Source: Cryptomeria japonica (taxonomy: Eukaryota > Streptophyta > Pinopsida > Cupressales > Cupressaceae). Taken from it: DNA of 64,000 bases. Within the stretch, counting starts at the first letter, position 1; each line of letters opens with the position of its first letter. The position numbers and the translations under genes were made by a program. This document shows, piece after piece, positions 46,283 to 58,474 of the stretch. The notes beneath the pieces are model-generated. The model saw nothing but the letters and a program-made list of their open reading frames with translations, did not search any database and was not told the origin of the DNA. The DNA is taken from assembly GCF_030272615.1 (NCBI RefSeq), contig NC_081408.1:614093977-614157976 (forward strand). Direction: 5' to 3'.

Positions 46283-47000
46283 TATGTCTAGGGTTAGGTT
46301 TACATCATGCTTACAGTTAGCATTAGGGTCAAGGGTTAGGGTTAGGATTATAGTTAGGGATAGGGTCTACATCCTGGTTAATAGTTAGGGATAGGGTTTT
46401 GAGTTAAGGGTTAATGTTATAGTTAATTAGAGTTAGGGTTTAATGATGACTAGGGTTTGATTATGGTGAGGGTTTAATTATGATCAGGGCTTAGGGTAGA
46501 CTATGGTTAGGGTTGGATAAGTATTAGTGTTCAATAAGGATTAAAGTTCAATTAAGATTAGGGTTAAGGTTAGGGTTAGAGTTGGTTAGGATTAGGGTTA
46601 AATTATTGTTATAGTATAGTTTAATCTGTAACTAGGGCTTAATTCTAGGGTTATGACTAATTTTAGGGTTAAGTTATGCTTAGGGTCAAATTGGGTCTAT
46701 ATTAGGTATATTGTCAAAGATAGGGTTTGATTATAATAAGTGGTTAAGTATAGTTATAGATATAACAGATTTTGATTAGGGTTAGAATTATGATTATGAT
46801 CCAATTACTTCAGGCTTAGGGTTAAATTATATTTAAAGTTTAAATAAGGTAAGGGTTTGCGCTAGAATTAAATTAGGATTAGGGTATAGTTAGAGTTAGA
46901 GTTGGGGACTGGTTTAGGGTTAGGGTTCAAGTTGTAGGTAGTGTTTAATTATAGGTTTAGAGATAAGTTTTGGTTTAGGTTTTAATTATGGTAAGATTAG

Positions 47001-48836
47001 GTATTTATAGTTAAAGTTATGGTACAAATAGGTTTACTATTGTAGAATTATGCATTCATAAAAATCTTCATTGCGTACAATTCATATGATTTTTCCCCTT
47101 ATTTCAATAATTTTATGAAATACATACCTTTAAAATTTGTTCTCATAAAATAAACACATTTTTAAATAGCTTAATTTTTTTTCATTAAAATTATTTTCTT
47201 TTAAACTTTTAATTTTTTTTATAGATTCACTTAAAAATTCATAGAAAACTATTGTAACGGAATTAATTTTTAAAATTTTAATAAAAAAATAATTAAACAT
47301 ATACTTGACAAATTAGAAGCCATTTTTAATAATAATATTTTTTTATATTAAAACATATATCATTTTTGAAATTTTTGTGTATATATGCAACTTTGAGTTT
47401 TTGAATCTAGAAATATTATATTTATACAATTAAAATTATTAACATAAAGATTGTTTTTCATGTTCTTAAATTAAAAATTATATGTTATTTTTGAAATTTT
47501 TGTGTAACTCAACTAACAATAAATAGAAAAATCACATCTAAAAGATAAATTAGAAACTTTATATTTTTATCAATCATAATGCAAATTTGTTTACCTTCTA
47601 CAATAAATGCCACCTCTCATAAAAAACTATAAAACATAAGCAAAAAAATAATTAGGTGTCCATTTGATATTGACTATTGATATTTCTTTCTTGTAATTGA
47701 TGTTGGTTTCTAGAAAAATATAAGTAAAGAAGACATAATTAGATGTAAACAATTGAACATATGTTATACGAATTATGTAAAGAAAATATAGTTGTGACAT
47801 GGTCTAATATATGATGGAGATGACATTTAAATTGTTTTGTTCAATCAAATTGTCTTTCTTTTATGTATGAAAATAAATTTTGAGCATGAATTTTATGTTT
47901 TGTGAGCATTAGTGTTTTTAAAAGTGCATTCCCTATGTTCAAAAGATTTCTTTTTTTCAAATTTTGAAACTTAAATTGTGAATAGAACTCTAAATTTCTA
48001 AATTAATTCCTTATGTTTATAAGAATTTTTTTTTTCAAAATTTGATATTCAAGTGGTGAATTGGAGTCTAAAGTTTTTAATTAATTAAAATTTATATAGT
48101 TGATTAGAATTTAAATTCCCATGAAATTATAGAGGTGGTAAAATTTATTTGTAAAAAAATCCACTTCATATTTTCATTTATGTTATATTCTACACAGTGA
48201 TACTACCATAACTAAATTGAATCAACAAAACATTTTGAATATTGTACTGACCATCAAAATGATTTCTAAAAAAAAATCTTTTATATCTTTTTTTTTATTG
48301 CTCATTAGATTATACTTAAGATACATGCAAATAAAACATAACCTACTTAGAATAAACTTTTTAAAGTGTGGATAAGATCATTTCATTGCCTTATTACTAT
48401 GTCATACATATTTAACTAATGGAGACAAAGTATATTATTTTTCCTTGTTCTTGAAATGTCCAAATCAAATTAAAGTGTATGACTGCATGCACCCACTAAT
48501 CTTGATCCTGAAGTTAGATGGTTTAGGTGTTAATAAGACTATTTTAGGTCATAAGCAACATAATTTTTTGTGTCTCCCTCAAATACTATCTACAATGCCT
48601 TAAAACAATGCGAAACCCATCACAATCAACATTTCAAAGTACACATGATGATATGTCATTGGTTAATTATGTTGTAGTTCCGTGTAATGTTCATATTTGA
48701 GCAATGGGATTAAACCATATTAATTTTGCTTTCAATTTAATTGATTTAATGCATATATGTTTTCTTGTCAGAAAAAAACAATCAATAAGCATCCTATTTA
48801 GTTATGGCTTCAAAGCTGCACATTATTCTATTTTGA
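47001..48836. other. AT-rich DNA before the ORC4-like relic
   Basis: No gene. Short local duplications occur: TTTTTGAAATTTTTGTGTA at 47371 and 47487, and an 80-bp diverged tandem pair at about 47927-48090. Confidence 0.55.
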
Positions 48837-49114
48837 TAGAGAGAGTGCTTTAGCTCACAAGGCTGTGATTTTTGTGCTTGATGACTTCGATCTCCTTGCT
48901 CAGGTTCCTTTCTCGAAATTTTAAGTTAGTTTCTATTTTGCATTGTCATTGTGCTATTGCCATTTAACTTTGGCATACCTTGTATTTCTTACTCTCGTAT
49001 CTTATACATTTGTTCTCGTTTTGGTCCAGGGAAAGCAACGAGCTATTTAATCTCCTTGACCCAATGCAATCTGTACTTTCACAAGCTGCAGTCGTTGGTA
49101 TAAGTTGTCGCCTG
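48837..49114 (+). pseudogene. ORC4-like gene fragment, two exons with intron
   Basis: Exon-like piece 1 (48837-48903) reads SALAHKAVIFVLDDFDLLAQ followed by a GT donor. It matches the Walker B region of origin recognition complex subunit 4 (plant forms have xLAHKxxIFVLDEFDxFAQ). Piece 2 (49030-49114), after CAG and before GT, reads GKQR, then a 2-nt deletion, then LFNLLDPMQSVLSQAAVVG. Both exon borders match the expected joins in ORC4. ORC4 is an AAA+ subunit that helps load the replicative helicase. The frameshift and missing remaining exons make it a relic. The retained intron points to a DNA-level copy, not a processed one. Confidence 0.75.
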
Positions 49115-50900
49115 GTCAGTATTCAAAGTTGATACACATGCTTTAAAAAAGTTACAGATCCTTATGCTTTAATTTAATAAGACAATATATCCAAATGGTA
49201 TATGTATGTATGTATGTATGTGGCATATAATGATCAGTATGTCTTAGTTATGAAAATATGGTGTGCTATATATTCAAGAGGTGACCTAGTTGAAAACACA
49301 CCAAAATGGATTCGAATGTGTTGGAAGTGGAAAAATATTTATGAATTGAGAGAGAACAACAATAAAGACTAATGACATCCGTAAACAAAGAGGATGAAAG
49401 AACATTGAGATGCAAGACTGCATTAAATTACAATCTACAAATTTCGTACATTGATTCGTGGGCTAAGATTTATAAATCAAAATGAAATTATCTGCCAACT
49501 ATTCAATGAATACCTATAGCACATTAATTTAGTAGTGTCGGACGTTAAGGAATGGCTGGCTTGGCAGTTCATAGAAAAGCAAGTGCTTGCCTTCTGGCTA
49601 TTCATATACTCTATTTTATTACTTTCTATCTATGTTTGACATGATGGAGAAGGAATTGGGAGAAAGTAAAACTTGATTTGAAGGGCCTCTAGGAAATGGT
49701 GAGACGATCAAAGCTCCAAATCCTCTTGTATCAATCACTCCTTGAAAAGCATTGGTCTCCATTGTTACAAGTTGAGAGACTGAATGTGGAAAATTTGACT
49801 ACTTGAGTTCTAGTATACCATTTCCATGATGGGGCACTTGACCAGGCTCGAAAATATGATTCAATGCAATTTTTTTGACTCTTTGTGTATTTAACACGTC
49901 ATCAAAGACTTGATTCTCTTTTAGTGGAATATTGCAATCAAGTTGATTTCTGCTGCTTAGAGTTATTCCGTTACCTCTAGTGTATATGATAGAGGTGAAA
50001 AGTAATGCTGCAAGAGTTGTGCATTGAAGTCTATATGAAGACCAAGATAAACTATTTGATAAATCTCAAAGGTTGTATCTCCATCTTATATTAGTGACAG
50101 GCCATATCTAAGAGGACAAAACTTGCAGCAAATTATGAATCCATACTTTGTCACAAACCTTGAATCGGCATAACACTTAAGGTTGATTGTATTGCTTGTA
50201 TTTAGCATTAGTTTTCTGTTGGATTTGTTGAATGGATTTAGCGTACTTCGCTGCCTAGAAAACTTTCCTTCAAACTGAGAGAGTTGCTCCTATCGATGGT
50301 GCCATAGGATAAGCTAAGTCAATAGGTGCTATGATATTGAAATGTTTAACTATGCACTTTTGTCATTAATGTTTGCTAGTGTTACAGTGTTGTGCTGCAG
50401 TGAAATGAGTATTCTCTGTTGTATTATAAATTACAAGGAAATATTAGTGAGACATTGTGTATACCAGATTGACAATTTATTTCACATTTGTTGACACCTG
50501 ATCTGCAACATTAGAGGAGAGCTAACCCAACTTCTCTAGAATGGGATTCCTTTTTTGCTGCAAATAAACAAACACATGAATGATGTTGATCAGTAACAAA
50601 ATATGGAAAACTCAAATGAAATCAAGAAAGGGCACGGTGACCCAGCTTATCGTCGTAATGAGCAACAAGATCATCAATTTGTGTGACTAATTGGCCAAGA
50701 TCAAAATCTGGCATTACCTTTGTTTCTGGGATTTTATCTATGAGTTCATTGAGATGGGAAGGCATTACAAAGGAGTAAGATCAGGATGGTATGGAAGAGA
50801 TACTGCAAGAATTAAATGAATCCGGGGAGATGGCAAAGATAAAACTGCCTCGATTTGATGAAAAATCTTTAAAGGAGAACAAGAGGGAAGGAGAATATAT
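49115..50900. other. Non-coding DNA, nothing recognised
   Basis: No further ORC4 exon was found. A GTAT microsatellite lies at about 49198-49221. Otherwise no domain or repeat was recognised. Confidence 0.5.
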
Positions 50901-51031
50901 GCAGAAAAGAGGGCAAAGAATTAAATGCAGAGACAGCAAAACCATCAGGAACCAGGAGCAGAAGCAGTAATAAGGGTACCTCCAGATTTTTCATGGAGGA
51001 ACTTGACGAAGAATCTGATGCTCTGGCTTAA
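50901..51031 (+). pseudogene. Relic of the LINE third ORF (C-terminal motif)
   Basis: The frame TRSRSSNKGTSRFFMEEL, followed by DEESDALA and a stop, matches the end of the LINE ORF at 31980-32075 (TRSQSQD, GTSRFIMEDL) at protein and nucleotide level. Nothing else of the LINE is clear nearby. Confidence 0.45.
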
Positions 51032-51890
51032 ATGAAAGCTCTTTATGTATTCAACGCAACTTCAAGGAAAGGCGGTGAAAAGTAACGTGATGAGCAGAAA
51101 AAGTTGCCAACTTGTATTTCTAACCCAATTCCCTATCCAAGTGGAAATTTACTCCCTTCTTGAACTTTTATATATATATATATATATAGTGTAGGTAGCA
51201 ATAAAGTTGTTGGATTAAATATTAAAATTGCATTTAAAATATATAATAATTTTTTATTTATTATTAAAAAAAATTAATGGGAGTTATGTTCAAGTCAATA
51301 ATTTTGGAATATTTGACAATAGTATATGAACAGGTTTTTGAACTTAGTGATAAAAATGACAACACTAACAATTTAATCAAATTTGATACAATTTTAATTA
51401 CAAGCATATTACATAACTTTTATCAATACAAAATTATATTAAAGAATATTGATAGATGTGTGGAAGTAGAAATACTATTATATACTTAAGTAAATTTATT
51501 TTAAAAATTATATTAAAGTTGTTGAGCATCTATATAGATTTAAGATGAGGCTATTTCAAAATTACTAGCATAATATCTTATTCATTTTTTTATATATTTT
51601 TATTATAAATTATAAATTAACTTTTTACTTCTTTAATAGATTTCAATTTAATTTTTAATATTTAAGTTTCGGTTAAATTTTATGTTTAACAAATCTAATA
51701 TAGTTACCCTTTTATTTGTAACAATTTAAATTCTTTTTCTAATAAAATATTAAAAATAAATATAATCAAGGTAAAATTTAATTATATTAAAAGTTACAAA
51801 TAAAACTAAACTTAAAAATTAAAAATTAAATGAAATCTTTTAAAAAGTAAAAAATCAATATGTAATTCATTGCCTTATTTAATCCCCCTC
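51032..51890. other. AT-rich DNA
   Basis: A (TA)n run at 51168-51187 and a 70-codon open frame at 51277-51489 without a recognised domain. No gene called. Confidence 0.5.
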
Positions 51891-52028
51891 TCTTTATATG
51901 TATAATTATATTTATACAAAATGTTATTATTTATCTAAATATTAAATAATTAAATAATAATATATTTTAAATTTTTAATATTTAAATAAATAATAATATT
52001 TTGTATAAATTTAATTATATATATAAAG
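51891..52028. repeat. AT-rich inverted repeat
   Basis: Arms 51891-51944 and 51977-52028 (about 54 bp) are near reverse complements: CTTTATATGTATAATTA, TTTATACAAAATGTTATTATT and CTAAATATTAA against their partners. Confidence 0.75.
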
Positions 52029-52685
52029 ATATAGATATAGATATACCTCTTTTCTTCCATATATCTCTATCTCTCTCTATGTCTGCCTATTTGTCTCTAC
52101 CCCTCTCCATTTCTATTTGTTTATATCTTCTTTTATATCTCTCACCCTCTCCCCCTCTTTCTATATTTTCTTTAATCTCTATCTCTCTATATGTTTAGTA
52201 TTTATTTATATTCATTATTCAAATACATATATATTACTTATTAAATATATATTTAAAATATATTTATTATTAGATATTATTTAAAATATAATTCTTTACA
52301 TATAATATTACTTAAAATGTTAAATATATTATATGTTTAGTATTTATTTATACTTTATATAAATATATATACAATTTATTATAAATATATAGTTAGGATC
52401 TATTTATTATTATACATTATATGGAATAGCCGTACTTGTATATTTACTTTATCATTTCACTTGCCCTTTAGAGGAGAATGAGTGTCATCCATTATTACAA
52501 ATGATTAAGCTAATACCTACTTGAAAAGGCAATTATTTAAATATCATCGTACTAAATAAAAAAAATGATTTGCAAATACCAACCGACAATTAATAATTAT
52601 CATATGATAATTTCTAACAATGTATAGTGGGTGTAGTCTACTATATTTAATGAGAGGATATAAACACTAACAAAAAATGACTTTA

Positions 52686-52776
<91 letters not shown>

Positions 52777-53061
52777 TATTCTCTTACTCTTTGTCTACCT
52801 ATCTCCCTCTATCTTCCCCTCTACCCTCTATGTCTAAACATGTCTCACCCTTTTGTCTCTCTCACTCACCTTTCCTAGACCTCTTTATCTATATCTCTTT
52901 TCTTCTTTATCTCTATATCTCCCTCTCCCTCTCCCTCTATATCTCAATCTCTCTTTATCTCTCTTCCTCTCTATCTACCTATCTCCCATCTATCTCTAGA
53001 CATGTCTCCCCCTTCTCTCTCCAGCTCTCCCTTCCTAGACACACACACACACACACATATA
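52029..53061. repeat. Pyrimidine-rich and AT microsatellites with AT-rich spacer
   Basis: Pyrimidine-rich sequence (CTCTCTC, ATCTCT) at 52040-52195, AT-rich DNA without genes to 52680, a (CT)n(AT)n run at 52690-52774, degenerate CT-rich sequence to 53036 and (AC)n at 53037-53056 next to the copia LTR. Long ORFs through it (such as 52677-53090) are low-complexity artefacts. Confidence 0.85.
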
Positions 53062-54384
53062 TGTTGGCAACAATAAGGAGAGAAAAATGAGAGGGGGGGG
53101 TGAATCAGTTTTCTACTAGATCTACAAACTCAACCATAAATATAGATCTGATAAACTGCAACAACAACAAAGATAAGCAGATAAACAACACAACACACAA
53201 CACCAAGATTTTGACATGGAAAACCCTATTAAGGGAAAAACCATGGTGGGAACCTACCCACAATAAGATGATACTTTGTAGTAGTATATGAAAATATTAT
53301 AGTGGGGAATGCACCAGCATTCAGGCACACTGCCTAGAGCTCACTACTCAAAAGATAATGACCCAGAAGGCTACAACCCTCAAAGAAGTCTCACTAACTG
53401 ACAACAAGATTCAAACTACAATCTGGAAGGAATGAACTAAAAGAATAGCAACTCCAAATGCCTGATGACAGTTCCAGTTAAGAACAATGTCTGCTCTGCA
53501 ACATCAGTATTTTCTCAATCACAATGTTGAAGGATGAATCACTTGTTCATACATCACTCTCTGATAATGCAGACAAAACCATGATACACAAATTACATTA
53601 CCATACCACCTATTTATACAAATCATCAACCTTGACAACAAGGTCAGCTAAACCCTCAACTCACAATTACAAAATTACATCACATGATACAAATATCGAC
53701 CACCAGACCAATATAATAATATACATGAAATAACATGGTCCTAAACCAAATTCCCAAATGCTCAACTCCACCAGAAAACACGCCAAGATCGACCGTAGCA
53801 CACTACACCACCAAGAAAATCACATAACATGAAGAACATCACCAGCTCAACAAAATCACCAAGAACTCACACAACGATCAATGCAGATCATAAAAGAAAA
53901 TAGGAAATACTTAGGAAACACCAGCAAGCATGTTAGAATCATTAGTAATAGTTGTGCCAACACCACTTATCAAATCTTCATCGGTCAACATCTGAAACTC
54001 AAGAACACACAAACAACAGCAACTGTCATGAAGAAGGATAACTTGTGGAGCACCAAATAACGAACCATCTGAAATGAAGATACACAAGACCATTCCAAAC
54101 AATATCCCAAAAACTCAACTGAAGATCTAATCACACCGAAATATACCGGAGGATATACTGAACTCTACAAAGCACTGATCAGAAAAACAAACTACAAAAT
54201 TGAATCATCTAATATGATCAACTAAGATTTCTAGATCATGAAAACCAATACAGAAGAATACAATGATATTAGAAATACTCCATACACCAAACCATGATCC
54301 TAATAAACCAATCAACAATCACTAGAGTAGGAATATGTTGGCATCAATGACAAAAAGATATCCTAGCAGCATCAATGTCCAACA
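53062..54384 (-). repeat. 3' LTR of copia element 2
   Basis: It runs TGTTGGCAACAATAAGG to CAATGTCCAACA (1,323 bp). It matches 62867 onward with scattered differences. Confidence 0.9.
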
Positions 54385-54402
54385 ATATCCCTCTTTGGCA
54401 TT
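54385..54402 (-). other. Polypurine tract
   Basis: The minus strand reads TGCCAAAGAGGGATAT directly before the LTR start TGTTGGACATTG. Confidence 0.75.
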
Positions 54403-54915
54403 GATGGCAACATACGAATGTGAAAAATAATCAATGCAAAGAAAGAAAATATCTCCAACAAACTACCCCTAAGATCAAGCAGATAGAATAGTTTTTCACA
54501 TGCATCTCTCCCCTTTTGACAACAAGGCCAAAGACATAATACAGATTATGCTTCTCTCCCCAAAACTTATCCTCTAAGAAGGACAATGTTTCCCTTAGGA
54601 TAAACTCACAATTGATCATGTGAAATAATCACTAACTACTTCAAGTGAGTAGCAACATCAACTCATCAATCCAGATAGAAAGATAAGGCTCTGAGATCCA
54701 CCAGATTGATGCAACTCAATGCATCTAGTTCTTATCAAGAGGGGTAGATACCCCTAACTTGTCTTTCAAATAGACAAATGTATCTCCAAGCAAAAGCTTA
54801 GTGAAAATATCAGCAATTTTTTCCTTTGTAGATACATACTCCAACTTTACTTCCTCTTCACTGACTTTTCTCTTAGGAGATGATATTTGATTGACACATA
54901 TTTAGTATTTGAATA
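54403..54915 (-). other. Region between RNase H and PPT
   Basis: Degenerate sequence after the end of pol; the frame breaks soon after 54916. No separate gene is seen. Confidence 0.5.
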
Positions 54916-57810
54916 TTACACCAAATTCTTTGACATATTAATAGCACTGGAATTATCACAATATATGACAGTAGGCTCATCATAGATAACTCTGATATCC
55001 TTCAACATTTGATTCATCCACACTACCTGAGTGCAGTTACTAGCAGCAGCAATGTACTCAGCTTCAGTAGTAGATAAGGACACTAAATCTTGTTTCTTAC
55101 TTGCCCATGAAACCAATTTCTTACCTAAAAAGAAGGCTCCACCAATGGTTCTTTTACAATCATTAACATCACCAGCCCAATCAGCATCAGTGTAAGCACA
55201 TAACATGAAATCATCATTCCTCAGATACAACAAACCATAATCCACATTTCCCTTCAAATATTTGAAAATTCTCTTCATAGCAATTATATGACTCTCTTTT
55301 GGATCATCTTGATATCGAGCACCCATGCCCACAACATGCATAATGTTCGGCCTAGTCTGAGTAAGATATAGTAGTCCACCAACCATAGATCTATACAAAG
55401 ACTAATTAGCTTTCGAAGATTCATCATTTTTAGACAATTCGTAGCCAGTCACCGTAGGAGTTCCAACCAGTTTGGAGTCATCTAACCCAAAATTCTTTAG
55501 AAATTCCTTCACATATTTAATTTGAGATATAAAAATACCTTTTCCAATCTGTGAAATCTACAAACCTAAGAAAAATTTCATCTCTCCTATCATAGACATC
55601 TCAAAGTATTTTTGTATATCACCGACAAACTTCATGCTTAAGTCATCATCTCCTCCAAAGATAATATCATCAACATAGACTTCAATAATTAAGATGTTAT
55701 CATTCTCAATATTAAAGTACAAATTACTATCAACAGTCCCTTTATTAAATCCTAATTTCAGTAAATACTTATCCCATTTAGCATATCAGGCTCTAGGGGC
55801 TTGTTTCAATCCATAAAGAGCTTTCTTCAGTTTGCACACCATGTCTCCACCATTTGATAATGAAAATCCATCAGGTTGATCAATGTAGACTTCTTCCTCA
55901 ACATCACCATTTAGAAAAGTTGACTTGACATCCATCTGATAAACTTTGAAATCTTTATAAGTAGCATATGCAAGCAACAATCTAACAGCTTCAAGTCTAG
56001 CTACTGGAGAAAAATTCTCCTCATAATCAATTCCTTCTTTCTGTGAATATCCTTTGCATACCAGTATTTCTTTATTTCTAACTACCTCACCAGCTTCCTT
56101 CAATTTGTTCCTGAATACCCATTTAGTACCAATAACATTCTTATCTTTAGGTCTATGCACAATCTCCCATGTATTATTCTTTTCAATCTGATCTAATTCT
56201 TCTTCCATAACTCTCATCCAATTTCATCTTTGCAAGCCTCAACAACATCTTTAGGTTCAAATTTAGAAATCAAACATACCTCTTCAGTAGCTAGCCTTCT
56301 TCTAGTCATCACACCTATATTTTTATCTCCAATAATCTAATTTTTAAAATGATTCAATCTTACATACCTCGGAGTCTTCTGATTGTTCTGATTTTACAGG
56401 TTCCTGCACCTCTTCACCGACAATATAAATATCCAGATTAACTATCTCTACCGGATCAGTCTGCTTCAACTCTTCAGTTTGAATAGGCATTATAACAACA
56501 TGTCGACCATCAACATATCTACATGCTCTGATATCTTTTCCAAGGTTCTCATCAACCTTCATTTTTGCAATCTCTACTATCCTCCTTAGTATCTTATTGT
56601 AGCACCGGTAGGCTTTACTCTTTGTTGAGTATCCCAATAAAATTCCTTCATCACTTCTTGTATCAAACTTTCATATATCCTCATCTCTCTTGATATAACA
56701 TTTGCTACCAAATATTCTGAAATATCTCACTGTAGGAACATGACCAAACCATAGCTCATAAGGAGTCTTACCAGTATCACCTTTTATATGAACTTAGTTG
56801 AATGTGTGAACAACAATGCTAACAACTTCTCTCCAGTAGATCTTTGGAACATTCCCTTCAATAAGCATAGTCCTTGCAGCATTCAAAACAGTTATGTTCT
56901 TCCTTTCAACAACTCCATTTTGCTGAGGGGTTCTAGGAGAATATAATTGTCTTCTAATCCCATGCTTCTCATAGAATGAATAAAACTCACCAGAACAAAA
57001 TTCTCCTCCTCTGCCAGATATCAGACATTTCACCTTCAATCTTGTCTCAGTCTCAACCTTTACTTTGAATAACTTGAATTTTTCCAATGCTTTTGATTTC
57101 TCCTTTAAAAAGACAGCCCACATAATCCTCGAATAGTCATCAATTAGTAGCATAAAATATTTGTCACCCTGCACACTTCTAACAATTGCAAGTCCACATA
57201 GGTCAGTATGCACATGATATAGCAATCCATTAGATGTATACTGCTTGCTCTTGAATCAAATTCTTGTTTGCTTACCCAATTGACATTCCTAGAATACCGG
57301 ATTAGCGGGCTTAACAATCTTAGGCAGATCTCAAACAGCTTGTGTAGAGCTGATCTTAATCATTGAATCAAAATTAACATGACACATTCTCCTATTCCAT
57401 AACCAACTTTCATCAATTTGAGCAATCAAACGACTTTTCTCACCAGCATTGAAATGAAAGATATTACCTTCAGTCTTAGTTCTAGATGCAATCTCTATAC
57501 CAGAGGCATTTAGGATTTTGTATTTACCATTATTGAATTGTAGATCATAACCTTTGTCAACCATATGTCCAACACTTAAAAGATTATACTTCAAACCTTC
57601 AACAAACAAGACATCATCAATGTTATGCTTACCATGAAAGAAAATAGAATGTCTACTGTAGATCACATAGGTTTTCTCATTTCCAAATCTCACTATTCCA
57701 CCATCATACCTTTCCATACTCACAAATTTTGTTTTATCATCAGTCATATGATGTGAACAGCCGTGCATTCACCTTTCACTTTAACTTTAGTAGTTAAAAT
57801 GTTTTCCTGA
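54916..57810 (-). pseudogene. Copia pol: protease region, integrase, RT, RNase H
   Basis: Nearly one frame with in-frame stops. The protease region has CMHGCSHHMTDDKTKF where the active-site Asp (DSGCSHHM) is missing. GAG-pre-integrase reads GKYKILNASG and LWNRRMCHVN. Integrase reads LLIDDYSRIMWAVFLKEK, then LISGRGGEF where SDRGGEF is usual (catalytic Asp lost), and VVERKN. RT reads [10 protein letters not shown]-type, [23 protein letters not shown] (catalytic pair intact, about 55660). RNase H reads YTDADWAGD and SLSTTEAEYIAAA. The enzyme set copies the element RNA to DNA and integrates it. Stops such as near 55786, 55580 and 56775 fit C-to-T or G-to-A change. Confidence 0.92.
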
Positions 57811-58474
57811 ATAGTGCAGCTTGTGGAATCAATAGGTACCGGTCCATCTTCTTTGATAGCAATAAACACAACTTCATCTCCTTATGATTCTTCATATGTT
57901 ACACCTTCATAAGTAGCATAATAACAGTTCTTCTGATGCTTATACTTCCAGTTAGACTTGTAAGGCTTATCATACTTCTCATGCTTCTCATATCTATCAT
58001 TCCTATCATGCTTATCAAATTTATCATTCCTATCATATTCAGTCATTCTCTACGTGCACCTAGAAGCAAAATATCATATCTTATTACAAGAGAAATAATT
58101 CAAAGGCAATTTTCCATCATACTTACCGACTCCCTTAGCTAATCTCTAGAAAAACAATTATTCAAGCTCTTCCAATTTTCTTTCTTTCTCTTCCATCTCT
58201 CTTCTCTCTCTTTCATATCTAGATATTATGCATTCTTCAGGATCGTATTTCTACTTTCTGAATACATATGCTCTAAATGTTGTCTCAGACTTTCCATGTG
58301 ATTCACCAAAATCGCTCAATTCAAATGCAACAATATTTCCAACAAGCATATCTCTTGTCACTGTAGTCACACTCTGGATCTCATCAACAGAAGCTACCTT
58401 ATGTTTGTAAGTAGGAGACAAAGATCTTAGCACCTGAGCAACGATTTCATCTTCTTCAAGGGATCCACCAGCAC
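57811..58474 (-). pseudogene. Copia gag, C-terminal part
   Basis: The piece right of the protease has a charged repeat (DRNDKFDKHDRNDRYEKH, 57960-58030), a ruined zinc knuckle (YFSCNKI, stop, YFASRC) and, toward 58440, VLRSLSPTYKHKVASVDEI. It joins to the gag N-terminus at 62370 across the insertion: CAGGSLEEDE-type sequence at 58440-58470 continues from LGIKCC at about 62375. Confidence 0.75.

Larger units (their letters stand above)
42690..47000 (+). repeat. Degenerate telomere-like (TTAGGG/TTTAGGG) array
   Basis: Over about 4.3 kb the + strand is built of GGTTAGGGTTAGGGTT-type units, mostly 6-bp TTAGGG with scattered 7-bp TTTAGGG, the plant telomere unit, and recurrent GGTTTACATCATGG inserts. 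Degeneration increases toward the right end. All ORFs inside are artefacts of the repeat. It is an interstitial array, since unrelated sequence lies on both sides. Interstitial and pericentromeric telomere-type repeats are known in conifers. Confidence 0.9.

Noticed and set aside
51277-51489. 70-codon open frame starting MGVMFKSIILEYL
   Set aside because: AT-rich low-complexity context and no family recognised.
52001-53090. Leu/Ser-rich open frames over 52001-52198 and 52677-53090
   Set aside because: They run through CT, AT and AC microsatellites and have no domain.
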